Assembly: GCA_934229535.1 (NCBI GenBank)
Contig: CAKQDS010000015.1
Span: forward strand, 1 to 40,439
Origin: an uncultured Anaeroplasmataceae bacterium
Lineage (GTDB): Bacteria > Bacillota_I > Bacilli_A > Acholeplasmatales > Anaeroplasmataceae
Length of the DNA stretch: 40,439 bases
Reading direction: 5' to 3'
Made by a program: the position numbers and the translations under genes. Each line of letters opens with the position of its first letter. Positions within the stretch are counted from its first letter, which is position 1. The notes under the pieces were generated by a model. The model made no database searches and was not told the origin of the DNA. It saw nothing but the letters and a program-made list of their open reading frames with translations. Below, one piece after another: positions 32,401 to 40,439 of this stretch.

Positions 32401-35400
32401 ACATTATTGCTTATAGTGCCTTTAAGTCTAGCGCAAGCCATCTGGAAATTGCCGGTATTGCCTTATTTAATATTACCAAATATGCTCAAATAAGAGATTG
32501 TGCAAATAATGGTATGATTAAGGGCGTAAATATGTCATCATATACTAATTCATTTGTTCATGTTGCGGGAATATGTGCACGTAATGACCAATTATATCAA
32601 AATGATGAAATTGTTGATTATGGAAAAACAACTAGTAATTTATATCATACTAAGCAATTAATTGCCTTCACAATAAATTATGGCGAGGTTATTGCCTTTA
32701 ATTACCGTAATAATGTTGATATTTCAACTGGTGATATCCAAACTGATGGTTCAACAGAATCTCATGCTAAGGCTTCAGGTGTTTTAGGTATCGGCTTATG
32801 CTCAATTTTAAATACTCTAAATTATGGAACTATTTGTGGTAGTGAAACAAATAGTGGAATATTTGGTTATGTTTTCTTAAATAAATTTAAGTTGGATATT
32901 TCAGCTTCTAATAAGGTGGATATTGCCAATTCTATTAATTATGGTAATGTTAAATCTATTGATAAAACTAATACAGAGGATTATGGTACTTATTATACAT
33001 TAAGCTATAATGAAATTAATGCATTAGATTCCTCTAAAACAAAATATATAGGTATGGCAAATGCTTCTAAATATCAATATAATGGTTCTATTATTGGGCT
33101 TGCTCATTTTAATAGCTTAAGTAATGCCCAGTATGTAAATATTCGTTATTTAATTAACTTCAATAAAGAAATTCCTGTTGTTGCGTGTGAAGCAAAGGTG
33201 CCAACAAATATGCCAAAAAATTCTGACACCTTACTTTCAACATATAGAAATGATACCTATTTAGGAAATGATGTAGTTTATGCACCTTTATCAAGTATAA
33301 GTGATGAATATGGTAATATTGGTGTATTTAGTCCTAATTTTAGCTTTAGAAAAATGATTGAAGGAACAATATCACCAACTGTTGATTCTGATTATTATAT
33401 TCCTGATTATTTTCAATTTGTAGGATTTACTAAGATTAATACTATTTTAATTGAAAGTATAGGCTGGCGTACAATAGCTTTTGCTAATGCTGCTGAAGGA
33501 TTTGCTAATAATTTGGAAAAATTTTCACCATTAATTAATAGCTTTAAGGATTATACGCCATCAGGAACTGCAACCGTAGATTTAACATATAATGATATTT
33601 TAACAACAGCTTTAAGCTCATTTAATTGGATTAATAATTGTGATTCAACAGTATTAAAAAATACACTTAAGGAAATGACTAATAGCTACGATCAAGCAAA
33701 GATTAAAGAAATTATTAATTATTTATTCTTTGAATGTGATAATAAATCCACTATTACTACAAGCCTAAGAGAGCTAGTGGTTGATGAATTATTTAATTCT
33801 TTAAATAGTGATGAGACTAATTTAAAGAATGTTCTAAATGGAATGATGTTACCAGAGGTTATGGCTAATTTAATAGCTAAGTCTGATACTGAATATGCAA
33901 ATATTCAAGCTTTAATTAAAAATTATATAATAAGCTTAAGTGAAACAAATTTAAAGGCTTTACTTGAAAGTTATTTAAATTTAATGCAAAATACTACAAG
34001 CTATGCTGATTTCTTTACTAATTCGGAATTGATTCCAGCTAAGGAAGAATTATTAACAGGCTTACTTACTAATTTAAGTGATGATGTAATTGAAGAACTA
34101 TATAATAACATTGATAAAAATAATTATGATTCGACTGCCGAGCTTGCGACAATCCTAAGAAGTAGTGAGATAACTGATGCTGATAAAAAAGATATTTATG
34201 TAAATATGCTTACTAACAATCAAGATAATCAAGCAAATTTAGCTTCATCAATTAAGACTATTTTAAAGAAAGTAAAGCTAGATGATTCTAATATTACTTC
34301 AACTGAGGCTACAACCTACAAGAGTCAAATTAGTGAAGATAATTATGTGGATATTTGGAATGCAATAAGAGAAAATCCAAAGGTTAAGACTTACCTAACT
34401 AATAATTTAACTAATGTTACATCATATGATTTAGATCGAGTAAAGACTTATCCAGGAATTTATGCTAAGGCTACAGAGTATCGTAATTCTTATCAGTCAA
34501 ATGATGCTCCAGTAACCTTGACTACAAGTGGAAGTAGATATATAGGTGCTACCTGGACAACAACAAATAATGCTCAAATTAAAACTCGTTTTATTTATGT
34601 TCCTGAAGAATGTGTAAGTGACGCTACATATTTTTATGGACCATATAAATCATCATCTGGTGATACCTATATTGGTTCTTTATTCCCTGAAAGTAATATT
34701 GGTTTCACCTTGTTTGATAACTCATCATCTGGTGGAAGCTCGACACGTCGTTATGTGCCAATTTATATTTCTTTATCAGAAACAGACTTAAGTGATAAAA
34801 TAGCTCTTGCCAATAATAAGGTTACTTATAAATTTTTGTGGAATGGTTATAGTTCACTTCAAGGTATCCAATCATATTCTCAATATGTTTCAGAAAATAT
34901 TTTAAAAACTAAGCCAACTGATATTACTGCTGCATTATTAAGAAATACTACATTATCTTCAACAAATCCTTATTATAAATATGGTATTGATCTTGATGAA
35001 ACTACCAAATCAACATGGAATTATTCAAAGGAAGCAAAATGGACAAGTCCACAGCTTTCCTCAAGTACAGCTTATTCTTATGATTATTTATGGTTTTATT
35101 GTTCGGCATCTATTATGACCGGAATCTATTATCAACAGGATCAATGGCAAACATATGGATCTTTCCTTACAGCTAAAAATAAAACTGAAAACCATGTTAA
35201 TAATTATCTAGGTGTTGTTACTACATCATATATTGATTATTCTGTTGATGATATTATTAAGCTTGACGGTGTTAGAACTAAGTCAAGAAGTAGTGGTACT
35301 ACATCAGCTGATGAGGTTGAAATAATTAAAAATATTATGGCTAATTATATGCTAGCTACAACAGATGGTATTAAGGTTATTTTATCGTGCCTTGGTACTT

Positions 35401-38400
35401 ATGGTATTAATGGTAGTGCTTCAACAACCTATGCTACAATTATGACTCCTTATTTATATGCCTTCCAGGATGAAACTGATTTTGTTAATTCTTATATTAT
35501 GAATGTAGCCTATGATAAAACATCATATGAATTAACTTATAATACAACTACTAGTGGTAGTGGAACAAGTACAGTAACAACTAAGCAAACTATTGCTGAA
35601 TATATTAAAAATTCTCTTGGTGCTAAGGTAACATTATCCAACAAAGAAAATATAGTTTTAATGTCAGTGGGAAGTAGCACTAATTTTAGTTATATAATTA
35701 ATTATTTATATACTAATGGTTATTTGACTAATGATTCATTAGCTAGTATTATTTCTACTATTTATGGTACTACTGAGGCTGAAAGCCTACTTGTTGGAAA
35801 TTATTTAACTAGTGAGCAAATAATTAATTTAATTAAGCAATTAGCTATTAAGGATGATAGTTCCTTAAAATATTTAATTGATAATATTGGTAATGATATT
35901 TATACTGTAGAGGGACTAGAGCTTGCTAATAAAATCTTAAGTGTTTTATTAGATAATAATTCTTCACTATATTTTGATACATTTACAAAAATGAATTCTA
36001 TGAATACATTTAGTAGCAGTACTGAGGGAATTTTGTATTTTGTATCAGCATTCATTGGTCAGGATTTTATTACTAAACAAACCGCTGAAACATTAAGTAG
36101 TAGCTATTTATATCAAATATTAAATATTTTAAATGGTAAAACTGTTGATGGCTATAATCATAGTGATGTTAATTTTATTAATGCTGATAATACGGTTAAT
36201 AATGATAAATTATATAATTTATTAGTATTATATAACTATCCATTAGCTACTGATGGCTATGGCTTATATGCTGTAGCTAGCTCTAAAGGAATTTTAAATG
36301 GTAATTTTATTCCAGATAATATTAATTTAAGTGATCTTGATCCATATTATACTAATGTTAATGGTTGTTTAATTGTTAGTAATACTAAAGATTCATATTG
36401 GCGTGGTGGTATGAATGGTTCTTCACCAATTATTAGTGATACATCAAGTGTCAATTATGATTTTTATGTATCTATGAAGCAGCTTATTAAATCAATTGCT
36501 ACAACAATATTTGATATTGAGCTTGTTTCTACAGATGGTAGTGATCATTTACTTACAAATTCTAACTTTATTGATTTGAAAAATGGTACTATTAAATTTT
36601 ATATGTATGATAATTTTAATGAAAATGCTAAAAATAAAGAATATAAGGTTAATTTAGATACAGCTTATTATGAGCTTGCTTATCGTGCAACCTTTGATAG
36701 CGCGGTATCAACATCTAAAGTCACTCTAGGTAATAAAATGATTGTTCGAGTATATGCAGAAGATACAACTGTTTATAAGGACTATGAAATTGAAATAGTT
36801 AATATGAGTAAGGATTTAAGCTTTAATATTACAGATGCAACTATAAATGATGAGGTTGCTACGTTTATAAATAATGAAATAACCTCAGAGCTTGCATCAA
36901 CTGGTGGTCATATGACTATTAGTTTAGCTACTAATCTTGTTGATTTAACTAATTTGGAACAATATTTGGTTTTAGAGGATGAAGAAGGAAATATTTATAA
37001 TGCTTCTGAATATTTAATATTTAATAGTACACCAATAATAAATAATGGAACTGTATTACTAGACTTAACAATTGATTCAGGTCTATCATATGGTAATAAG
37101 CTTTTATCATTTGTATTTGGTTCGCCAAACTCAAATAATGTATTTAAGTATTCTATTAAATTTGGTAAGGAAAAATCAAGTGATACAACTCTTTCATCTA
37201 TAACCTTTGATGAGGAAGTAGTTAAATTTACTAATAATGTAGCAATTAGTCATGTTCTTGCTGGAAGAGTATTTAATTATAGTGATTTGGTAAGTAATAA
37301 TAATATTCCAAGCTATATAGAGGCAATTGATATGGTAAAAACGGGTTCAATTACAACCTCAGCTGAGCTTTATAATGCTACAAATTATGTTAACGATTTG
37401 AATAGCTTGACTTTGATTAGCTCCTATAGTAAGGAAATGGTTAATAGATTATGCTATAAAGTAACTTACACAATTACATCAGAAACTAATGAAAGTGCTT
37501 ATTATTATCATTATATAATTGAAGCTGAGCCTTATAGTAGCTATAATGATTATGTATCTATTTATAAGGATGGATTAATTGATAATAATGCAATAATTGA
37601 TACTGATAGTGGAGAAATAGCTACAAGCTTTACAAGAGGATTTACTCCAAAATATCGCTTCAATTACTCATTTACAGTTTTTTATGATTATGATAATATT
37701 ATTAATTATATTGATATTACCTCTGAGTTGGAAAATACAGATAATCAATTATTCTCTATGGGAACGAAATATTTTGGAGCTTTTATTAATTTCTATGATT
37801 TAGCAGAGCCAAATGACTATATTTATAATATAAGATATACATCAAATAGCTTTTTATGGAATGGTAATGAATTACATAGATTAATTACTTTACCAGATAT
37901 AAAAATTAGCAAACTATTATCAATAGATGCTTATATGAAGAAAATAACATTTATTAGTGAGGCTCAAAAAATATCTGATCTTGCTACTGTAGGTGCTTTA
38001 AAAACAATTTATCCTTCTGGTGATAAGACACCTTTATATCAGGATCTTGTTGATAATTTAAATGCAACAACTAATAAAAACGATATTATTTCTTCATCAA
38101 GTGAAGGTCTAATATATTCAGATGAAGCTAAGCTAGTAGATGAATATTATTTAGTTGGAACTGTTAGTAATACAACGCTTGAGGATTATGCTCCTACGTT
38201 TGTGTTAGAAGAACATGCTTCTATTTATCAATTTAAAATTATTAATGGTAATAAATATCTTTATATTCCATTTGAAAATGTTAGTGATGGAAGCTTAATG
38301 GTATTTTTAGTTCTAGAAAATGATTATTTAAATAATGAATCATATACAATTTATGATACATCATATACAGGTAGTGAGGGTGGCTATAGCTTTAATAAAA

Positions 38401-39074
38401 CAGTTACCTATGAAAATAACGCTTATAAGTTATCAACACTTTCTGGTAGTGTGGATGGTAAAAATAGAGCATTATTTATGGACTATGTTGGTATGCCTGA
38501 GGAAAATGAATTCTGGTATGTTTCATATGTTGTTTATGCCGAAAATAAAAATTATTCAAAGATATATAACATTGCTATCCTTGATTTAACAAATACGATT
38601 TTATTTGATGTTAAAATTAAGGATGCTTCAGAAAACAAGCTTGATACCTCATCACCAATTTATTTAACAATAGTTGCTTATAAGGCTGATGGCAAAGGTA
38701 CTGCTGGTGATCCATATACAAGAACTGATAATATTACATACACTATTTCTGCATTTGCCTTCTATGATGAGGCAAGTGGTTATTATCTTTTAAATTATTC
38801 CTTACAAAAGCTAGAATTTAGCTTCTTTGAATTCTACCTTGATTTGGAATATGGTTATGAAACAACCTATAAGGTTGCATCTAAAAAGGCAAATAATAAC
38901 CCTGATAAAAGTGATACGATCTATTATTTACCACCATCATCAATTGTTACTCAAAAGATTGATATAGAATTTACAATTAATGAAAATACAAAGAGTTATG
39001 TATGGGGAGAAAAATATCAAACCCTACAAGGAGTTGTATCTTCATATAGTGGAACGCTTGATTCAACAAAATAA
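29433..39074 (+). CDS. Giant secreted repeat protein (GLUG/beta-helix adhesin-like)
   Basis: About 3213 residues from the ATG at 29433 (GGGGTG seven bases before). Uncleaved or weakly cleaved leader helix (about 9-26). From about 105 to 1300 are beta-helix-like repeats of GLUG type: KLTTDINFG...FSGTFDGNGYTIKGL (about 107-142) and DLSEIPSNSYAYDDFFSAKI...FDGTIENVNF (about 390-475), followed by many GxIxNxxNxGxI turns such as YNEGNISFNI and NHGNI-like NYGEVIAF. About 1350-1700 is helical. About 2370-2460 and further on are beta-sandwich segments like cadherin-like domains (KVTLGNKMIVRVYAEDTTVY). Very rich in Asn, Ser, Thr and Tyr. No LPXTG, SLH, choline-binding or C-terminal membrane segment, so anchoring must be by the N-terminal helix or the co-encoded fibre proteins. 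Probable adhesin or fibre component. Confidence 0.8.
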   Translation: MKTILKRLCSLIFVGALIVIVFGVSFYNQNQISALDNKNLYKNTDLVEITGTNHTKDSKLISISDTTDSATTNYRDNIITISSALELVLFSNRCEANSDFLGYSYKLTTDINFGTNKFMPVGYQKNKPFSGTFDGNGYTIKGLAFKTFEASEENNYKELEYVSMFSVNSGTIKNLKLLNTEQIQRSIYASIFGISPFVGLNKVSGIIENCSIVDLRDPVKEEAGITALGGYRISGFVCNNEGTIKNSYVDYSIIVNYTITDYIDFRPIATINSGNIVDTYFLDSSIDSVDDSYYYYDKGLLGNIKVEKNSVAGEYVTDNNSLNNIFTTLDGWYTDNMYEHYNMHYTLPSLIGLKESKINDDYVLEINDAKDFAYIYTLANNNSFFASKDVIYYLKNDIDLSEIPSNSYAYDDFFSAKIIGNTNVASSINVSNGSVNGVTIYNFVINNTIAYSGFECYGLFPLFDGTIENVNFYVSDTIDNINSYNSSLPTKAIGLVCGINEGGNITNVRTYGNISFNANIGRYYAGGAIGIMSRNASVSMLTTSGSITGIIDSSIASSFSSTASGYIDGIALGGVIGYTEASALSIKDVLSKMNLTSSIYTNVVTNYYIGGIVGCGYFNEVNGLFYKGTITNSFSNSFNSVYCSGVIGDVLGTKNSVLNLHNQGDINITTNAMSPKINISGVINVNIQSDSKLKEFYGNNFANGGTISYTNTNTSPSLAGNISGVIYVDGSTKFKSNLVGIYNLGYHYNDSYAPTLNTKEDNLDASSYIYYASCLLSTATSNDSLITLTRAYNFRNLNFVTSKDIKNTAAILKLSGVVAGKYITLNEIYNEGNISFNISNNISLQRIVITGAIEEVSKGSYAYNLYNGGNINIYISSSSTLSSLSGDMYVSGICFYNVMQSEEFYKNNIPMQSGYNNKLVGSIDKAINKGNITSNAKTIEALANTKVASQNQTNLNINTSLTNVYTSNMRFSGICSLNESIISNAMNLGDIIAYSAFKSSASHLEIAGIALFNITKYAQIRDCANNGMIKGVNMSSYTNSFVHVAGICARNDQLYQNDEIVDYGKTTSNLYHTKQLIAFTINYGEVIAFNYRNNVDISTGDIQTDGSTESHAKASGVLGIGLCSILNTLNYGTICGSETNSGIFGYVFLNKFKLDISASNKVDIANSINYGNVKSIDKTNTEDYGTYYTLSYNEINALDSSKTKYIGMANASKYQYNGSIIGLAHFNSLSNAQYVNIRYLINFNKEIPVVACEAKVPTNMPKNSDTLLSTYRNDTYLGNDVVYAPLSSISDEYGNIGVFSPNFSFRKMIEGTISPTVDSDYYIPDYFQFVGFTKINTILIESIGWRTIAFANAAEGFANNLEKFSPLINSFKDYTPSGTATVDLTYNDILTTALSSFNWINNCDSTVLKNTLKEMTNSYDQAKIKEIINYLFFECDNKSTITTSLRELVVDELFNSLNSDETNLKNVLNGMMLPEVMANLIAKSDTEYANIQALIKNYIISLSETNLKALLESYLNLMQNTTSYADFFTNSELIPAKEELLTGLLTNLSDDVIEELYNNIDKNNYDSTAELATILRSSEITDADKKDIYVNMLTNNQDNQANLASSIKTILKKVKLDDSNITSTEATTYKSQISEDNYVDIWNAIRENPKVKTYLTNNLTNVTSYDLDRVKTYPGIYAKATEYRNSYQSNDAPVTLTTSGSRYIGATWTTTNNAQIKTRFIYVPEECVSDATYFYGPYKSSSGDTYIGSLFPESNIGFTLFDNSSSGGSSTRRYVPIYISLSETDLSDKIALANNKVTYKFLWNGYSSLQGIQSYSQYVSENILKTKPTDITAALLRNTTLSSTNPYYKYGIDLDETTKSTWNYSKEAKWTSPQLSSSTAYSYDYLWFYCSASIMTGIYYQQDQWQTYGSFLTAKNKTENHVNNYLGVVTTSYIDYSVDDIIKLDGVRTKSRSSGTTSADEVEIIKNIMANYMLATTDGIKVILSCLGTYGINGSASTTYATIMTPYLYAFQDETDFVNSYIMNVAYDKTSYELTYNTTTSGSGTSTVTTKQTIAEYIKNSLGAKVTLSNKENIVLMSVGSSTNFSYIINYLYTNGYLTNDSLASIISTIYGTTEAESLLVGNYLTSEQIINLIKQLAIKDDSSLKYLIDNIGNDIYTVEGLELANKILSVLLDNNSSLYFDTFTKMNSMNTFSSSTEGILYFVSAFIGQDFITKQTAETLSSSYLYQILNILNGKTVDGYNHSDVNFINADNTVNNDKLYNLLVLYNYPLATDGYGLYAVASSKGILNGNFIPDNINLSDLDPYYTNVNGCLIVSNTKDSYWRGGMNGSSPIISDTSSVNYDFYVSMKQLIKSIATTIFDIELVSTDGSDHLLTNSNFIDLKNGTIKFYMYDNFNENAKNKEYKVNLDTAYYELAYRATFDSAVSTSKVTLGNKMIVRVYAEDTTVYKDYEIEIVNMSKDLSFNITDATINDEVATFINNEITSELASTGGHMTISLATNLVDLTNLEQYLVLEDEEGNIYNASEYLIFNSTPIINNGTVLLDLTIDSGLSYGNKLLSFVFGSPNSNNVFKYSIKFGKEKSSDTTLSSITFDEEVVKFTNNVAISHVLAGRVFNYSDLVSNNNIPSYIEAIDMVKTGSITTSAELYNATNYVNDLNSLTLISSYSKEMVNRLCYKVTYTITSETNESAYYYHYIIEAEPYSSYNDYVSIYKDGLIDNNAIIDTDSGEIATSFTRGFTPKYRFNYSFTVFYDYDNIINYIDITSELENTDNQLFSMGTKYFGAFINFYDLAEPNDYIYNIRYTSNSFLWNGNELHRLITLPDIKISKLLSIDAYMKKITFISEAQKISDLATVGALKTIYPSGDKTPLYQDLVDNLNATTNKNDIISSSSEGLIYSDEAKLVDEYYLVGTVSNTTLEDYAPTFVLEEHASIYQFKIINGNKYLYIPFENVSDGSLMVFLVLENDYLNNESYTIYDTSYTGSEGGYSFNKTVTYENNAYKLSTLSGSVDGKNRALFMDYVGMPEENEFWYVSYVVYAENKNYSKIYNIAILDLTNTILFDVKIKDASENKLDTSSPIYLTIVAYKADGKGTAGDPYTRTDNITYTISAFAFYDEASGYYLLNYSLQKLEFSFFEFYLDLEYGYETTYKVASKKANNNPDKSDTIYYLPPSSIVTQKIDIEFTINENTKSYVWGEKYQTLQGVVSSYSGTLDSTK

Positions 39075-39075
39075 A

Positions 39076-39122
39076 AAAATACTCTTAGATGCTATTATTA
39101 ATGTGTCTAGGAGTATTTTTTA
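39076..39122 (+). terminator. Terminator of the surface operon
   Basis: ATACTCTTAGA (39079-39089) pairs with TCTAGGAGTAT (39106-39116), A-run before and T-run after, so it may work in both directions. It starts just after the stop of the giant gene. Confidence 0.85.
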
Positions 39123-39277
39123 TTATTCATCCATTGTACTAAATTATCTAATGCTAATCTTTTCATATGTTATCACTTCTTTGTTAATATTGTATCAGAA
39201 TATAAAAATATATGGATTGTACCTTTTTGGATTATTTTTAAAACGTCAATTGCACCTTTTAGGACTTTTTTATAAAC

Positions 39278-39305
39278 AAAAAAAGGATATAGCACGCTAT
39301 ATCCT
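39278..39305 (-). terminator. Minus-strand terminator downstream of the MgtC gene
   Basis: AGGATATAGC and GCTATATCCT around a 2-base GT turn, then seven T's on the minus strand. It ends the MgtC transcript and/or a small RNA. Between 39123 and 39277 I see nothing else. Confidence 0.8.
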
Positions 39306-39430
39306 CCTAAATTTCTTTACCAAATAAATAAAAGGCTGGTAATTTATCTTTAAATTAATCAATTAGTAGGAAATTTATAGATTAAGGGAGAGAGAGTATA
39401 GAAAGTATGACCTACTAATCTTTCATTTAA
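39278..39430 (-). ncRNA. Putative small RNA, minus strand
   Basis: On the minus strand, TTGACT (39465-39460), 17-base spacer and TATAGC (39442-39437) could start a transcript near 39430 that ends at a strong hairpin AGGATATAGC / GCTATATCCT (39305-39296 / 39293-39284) followed by T's. The 150-base product would hold a long stem ATTAGTAGG / CCTACTAAT, with its large loop carrying CTCTCTCTCCCTTAATC, complementary to a Shine-Dalgarno sequence. No reading frame. The alternative is that this is only the 3' untranslated region of the MgtC gene. Confidence 0.35.
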
Positions 39431-39492
39431 TTTATGGCTATATTATAATAATAAAAAGAAGTCAAAATATCATAAAAATATGTAAAATTATG

Positions 39493-40221
39493 TTATGATC
39501 TTTCAATATATTCAATATAATCAAATTCTTGCCATTCTTTTATTAATGAACTTGCTTCCTTGCTTTTAATAATATGATTAAATTCAATAGTTATTTCATA
39601 TACTGAAAGTCCACTTTGGGAATAAGCAGGATTATGTTCAATTGAAACAATTTTAATTCCTTTTTCTCTTAATGTTTGAATGAATATTTTAAGATTTGGA
39701 CGCTCTTTAAATTCAACATGTAAATCAATATATTTTGCGTTATTTAAAAACTTGCTTTCAAGAATTGGTAAAATTTGAAGGGAAAGAAGAACAAGAATGA
39801 ATCCACAAATTGCTAGGGTATAAAAACCAATACCAATAGCCATACCAATACATGCAGCACACCATAATCCGGCTGCAGTAGTTAAGCCTCTAATTTTACT
39901 TCTAGATGTTACAATTATTGTTCCAGCTCCTAAAAATCCAATTCCTGTTATAATATTTGCGCCTATTCTTGAAGAATCGGCCCCGAATGTTTCTGTCATA
40001 AATTGATTTGTCATAGAGGCAATAGTAGAACCGATACATACTAAAATGTAGGTTCTTAGTCCTGCTGGATGCTTTTTAGAGCTACGTTCCAGTCCTAATG
40101 CTCCACCAATGATTAATGCTAAAAAAAGTCTAATTAAAATTGATGGTAGATTTATATCTAATAACCATCTGCCAATAAGCTTAGCTATTGGATCTAAATT
40201 TTCAACTGCTAAAAAAATCAT
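39493..40221 (-). CDS. MgtC/SapB-family membrane protein
   Basis: 242 residues. About four to five membrane helices in the first 150 residues with the MgtC core: RLFLALIIGGALGLERSSKK, then HPAGLRTYILVCIGS, ANIITGIGFLGAGTI and IRGLTTAAGLWCAACIGMAI. A C-terminal cytoplasmic ACT-like domain follows (DLHVEFKERPNLKIFIQTLR). MgtC-type proteins affect Mg2+ limitation, membrane potential and ATP synthase; the general SapB group is less understood. AAGGAG nine bases before the ATG. Promoter and cre-like operator at 40238-40265. Confidence 0.9.
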   Translation of the reverse strand: MIFLAVENLDPIAKLIGRWLLDINLPSILIRLFLALIIGGALGLERSSKKHPAGLRTYILVCIGSTIASMTNQFMTETFGADSSRIGANIITGIGFLGAGTIIVTSRSKIRGLTTAAGLWCAACIGMAIGIGFYTLAICGFILVLLSLQILPILESKFLNNAKYIDLHVEFKERPNLKIFIQTLREKGIKIVSIEHNPAYSQSGLSVYEITIEFNHIIKSKEASSLIKEWQEFDYIEYIERS

Positions 40222-40237
40222 ATAAAATACTCCTTTA

Positions 40238-40251
40238 TAAAAGCGCTTTCG
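40238..40251. promoter_or_regulatory. cre-like catabolite operator before the MgtC gene
   Basis: The perfect palindrome AAAGCGCTTT (40240-40249) lies in minus-strand CGAAAGCGCTTTTA, differing at two places from the ideal CcpA cre TGAAAGCGCTTTCA. It sits just after the predicted -10, in a blocking position. Confidence 0.55.
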
Positions 40252-40259
40252 GTTATTAT

Positions 40260-40265
40260 ATTATA
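40260..40265 (-). promoter_or_regulatory. -10 box of the MgtC gene
   Basis: Minus-strand TATAAT preceded by TGt. An alternative TATAAT lies at 40260-40255. No convincing -35. Confidence 0.5.
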
Positions 40266-40362
40266 ACACATTTAATTTAACTTTAATAGTAGAAAAAGTA
40301 AATATTTGAAGTTATTTATAAGAGGAATGAAAAAGATCTTTACAAAAATAGTATAAAATCAT

Positions 40363-40433
40363 AAAAAAAAGGGGCTGTGAAAAAACCTAGGTTTTAAAAA
40401 ACTTAGATTTTGGAGTAACAGCTCCTTTTTTTT
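40363..40433. terminator. Bidirectional terminator at the right edge
   Basis: GGGGCTGT (40371-40378) and ACAGCTCC (40418-40425), with eight A's on the left and eight T's on the right, enclose the 14-base palindrome AAAACCTAGGTTTT (40382-40395). Probably ends a gene to the right. The region 40266-40362 holds no recognisable feature. Confidence 0.7.
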
Positions 40434-40439
40434 GCCATA

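Noticed and set aside
38980..39327. 115-codon open frame across the end of the giant gene
   Set aside because: Out of frame with the giant gene, spans its terminator, low-complexity hydrophobic translation and no ribosome site.
40363..40433. Insertion sequence end
   Set aside because: The inverted arms GGGGCTGT/ACAGCTCC are only 40 bases apart with A- and T-runs outside, which fits a bidirectional terminator better than an IS end.
1..40439. Mycoplasma genetic code (TGA as Trp)
   Set aside because: TGA ends the ROK kinase and surface protein 1, and Trp is encoded by TGG throughout.
1..40439. tRNA, rRNA or tmRNA genes
   Set aside because: No T-loop GGTTCGANTC-type box with a matching acceptor stem, nor rRNA signatures, were seen on either strand.

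Overview
The window comes from a very AT-rich (about 30% G+C by eye), Gram-positive-type bacterium. TGA is a stop codon (for example at the end of the ROK kinase at 21526), so this is not a code-4 mycoplasma. A T-box serS leader, a pyrG leader of the Bacillus type, a single-membrane lipoprotein signal, strong AGGAGG ribosome sites and extended -10 promoters all point to Bacillota, most likely an uncultured gut Bacilli lineage (RF39-, Acholeplasma- or Erysipelotrichia-like). The lineage is inference.

Layout. 1-10.3 kb is an accessory region. It has four AAA/DUF4143 ATPase genes, each with its own private set of short repeats in or beside its promoter. Among them lie a MATE exporter plus metallo-beta-lactamase-fold hydrolase operon, a broken GNAT acetyltransferase, a decayed second copy of the hydrolase 3' end, and a wrecked HipA-type kinase followed by an intact HipS-like/HTH protein. 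10.3-12 kb has a CobW-type GTPase with a degenerate metal motif and two small membrane proteins. 12-25.6 kb is mostly housekeeping and transport: pyrG behind a CTP-sensing attenuator, a surface lipoprotein, a second MATE transporter on the minus strand, a DUF1576/small protein/PAP2 operon, class II aldolase, an LRAT-like/ROK kinase/zinc-ribbon transposase-like operon, an Lrp regulator, and an ABC exporter with a membrane-anchored propeller-like protein. 25.6-27.2 kb is serS under a serine T-box.

27.2-39.1 kb is a single surface operon. A strong promoter leads into a cyclic-di-GMP-I (GEMM) riboswitch with an overlapping terminator, then three small secreted proteins with TasA/SipW-like leaders (TM followed by YAWF or YAYY), then a giant secreted protein of about 3213 residues with GLUG/beta-helix, helical and beta-sandwich parts and no visible wall anchor. 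I read this as a c-di-GMP-controlled surface fibre/adhesion system. The end of the window has a possible small minus-strand RNA, and an MgtC/SapB membrane protein with a cre-like operator just after its promoter.

The two most original items are the DUF4143 ATPases with gene-specific promoter repeats and flanking duplications, and the riboswitch-controlled fibre-plus-giant-protein operon.
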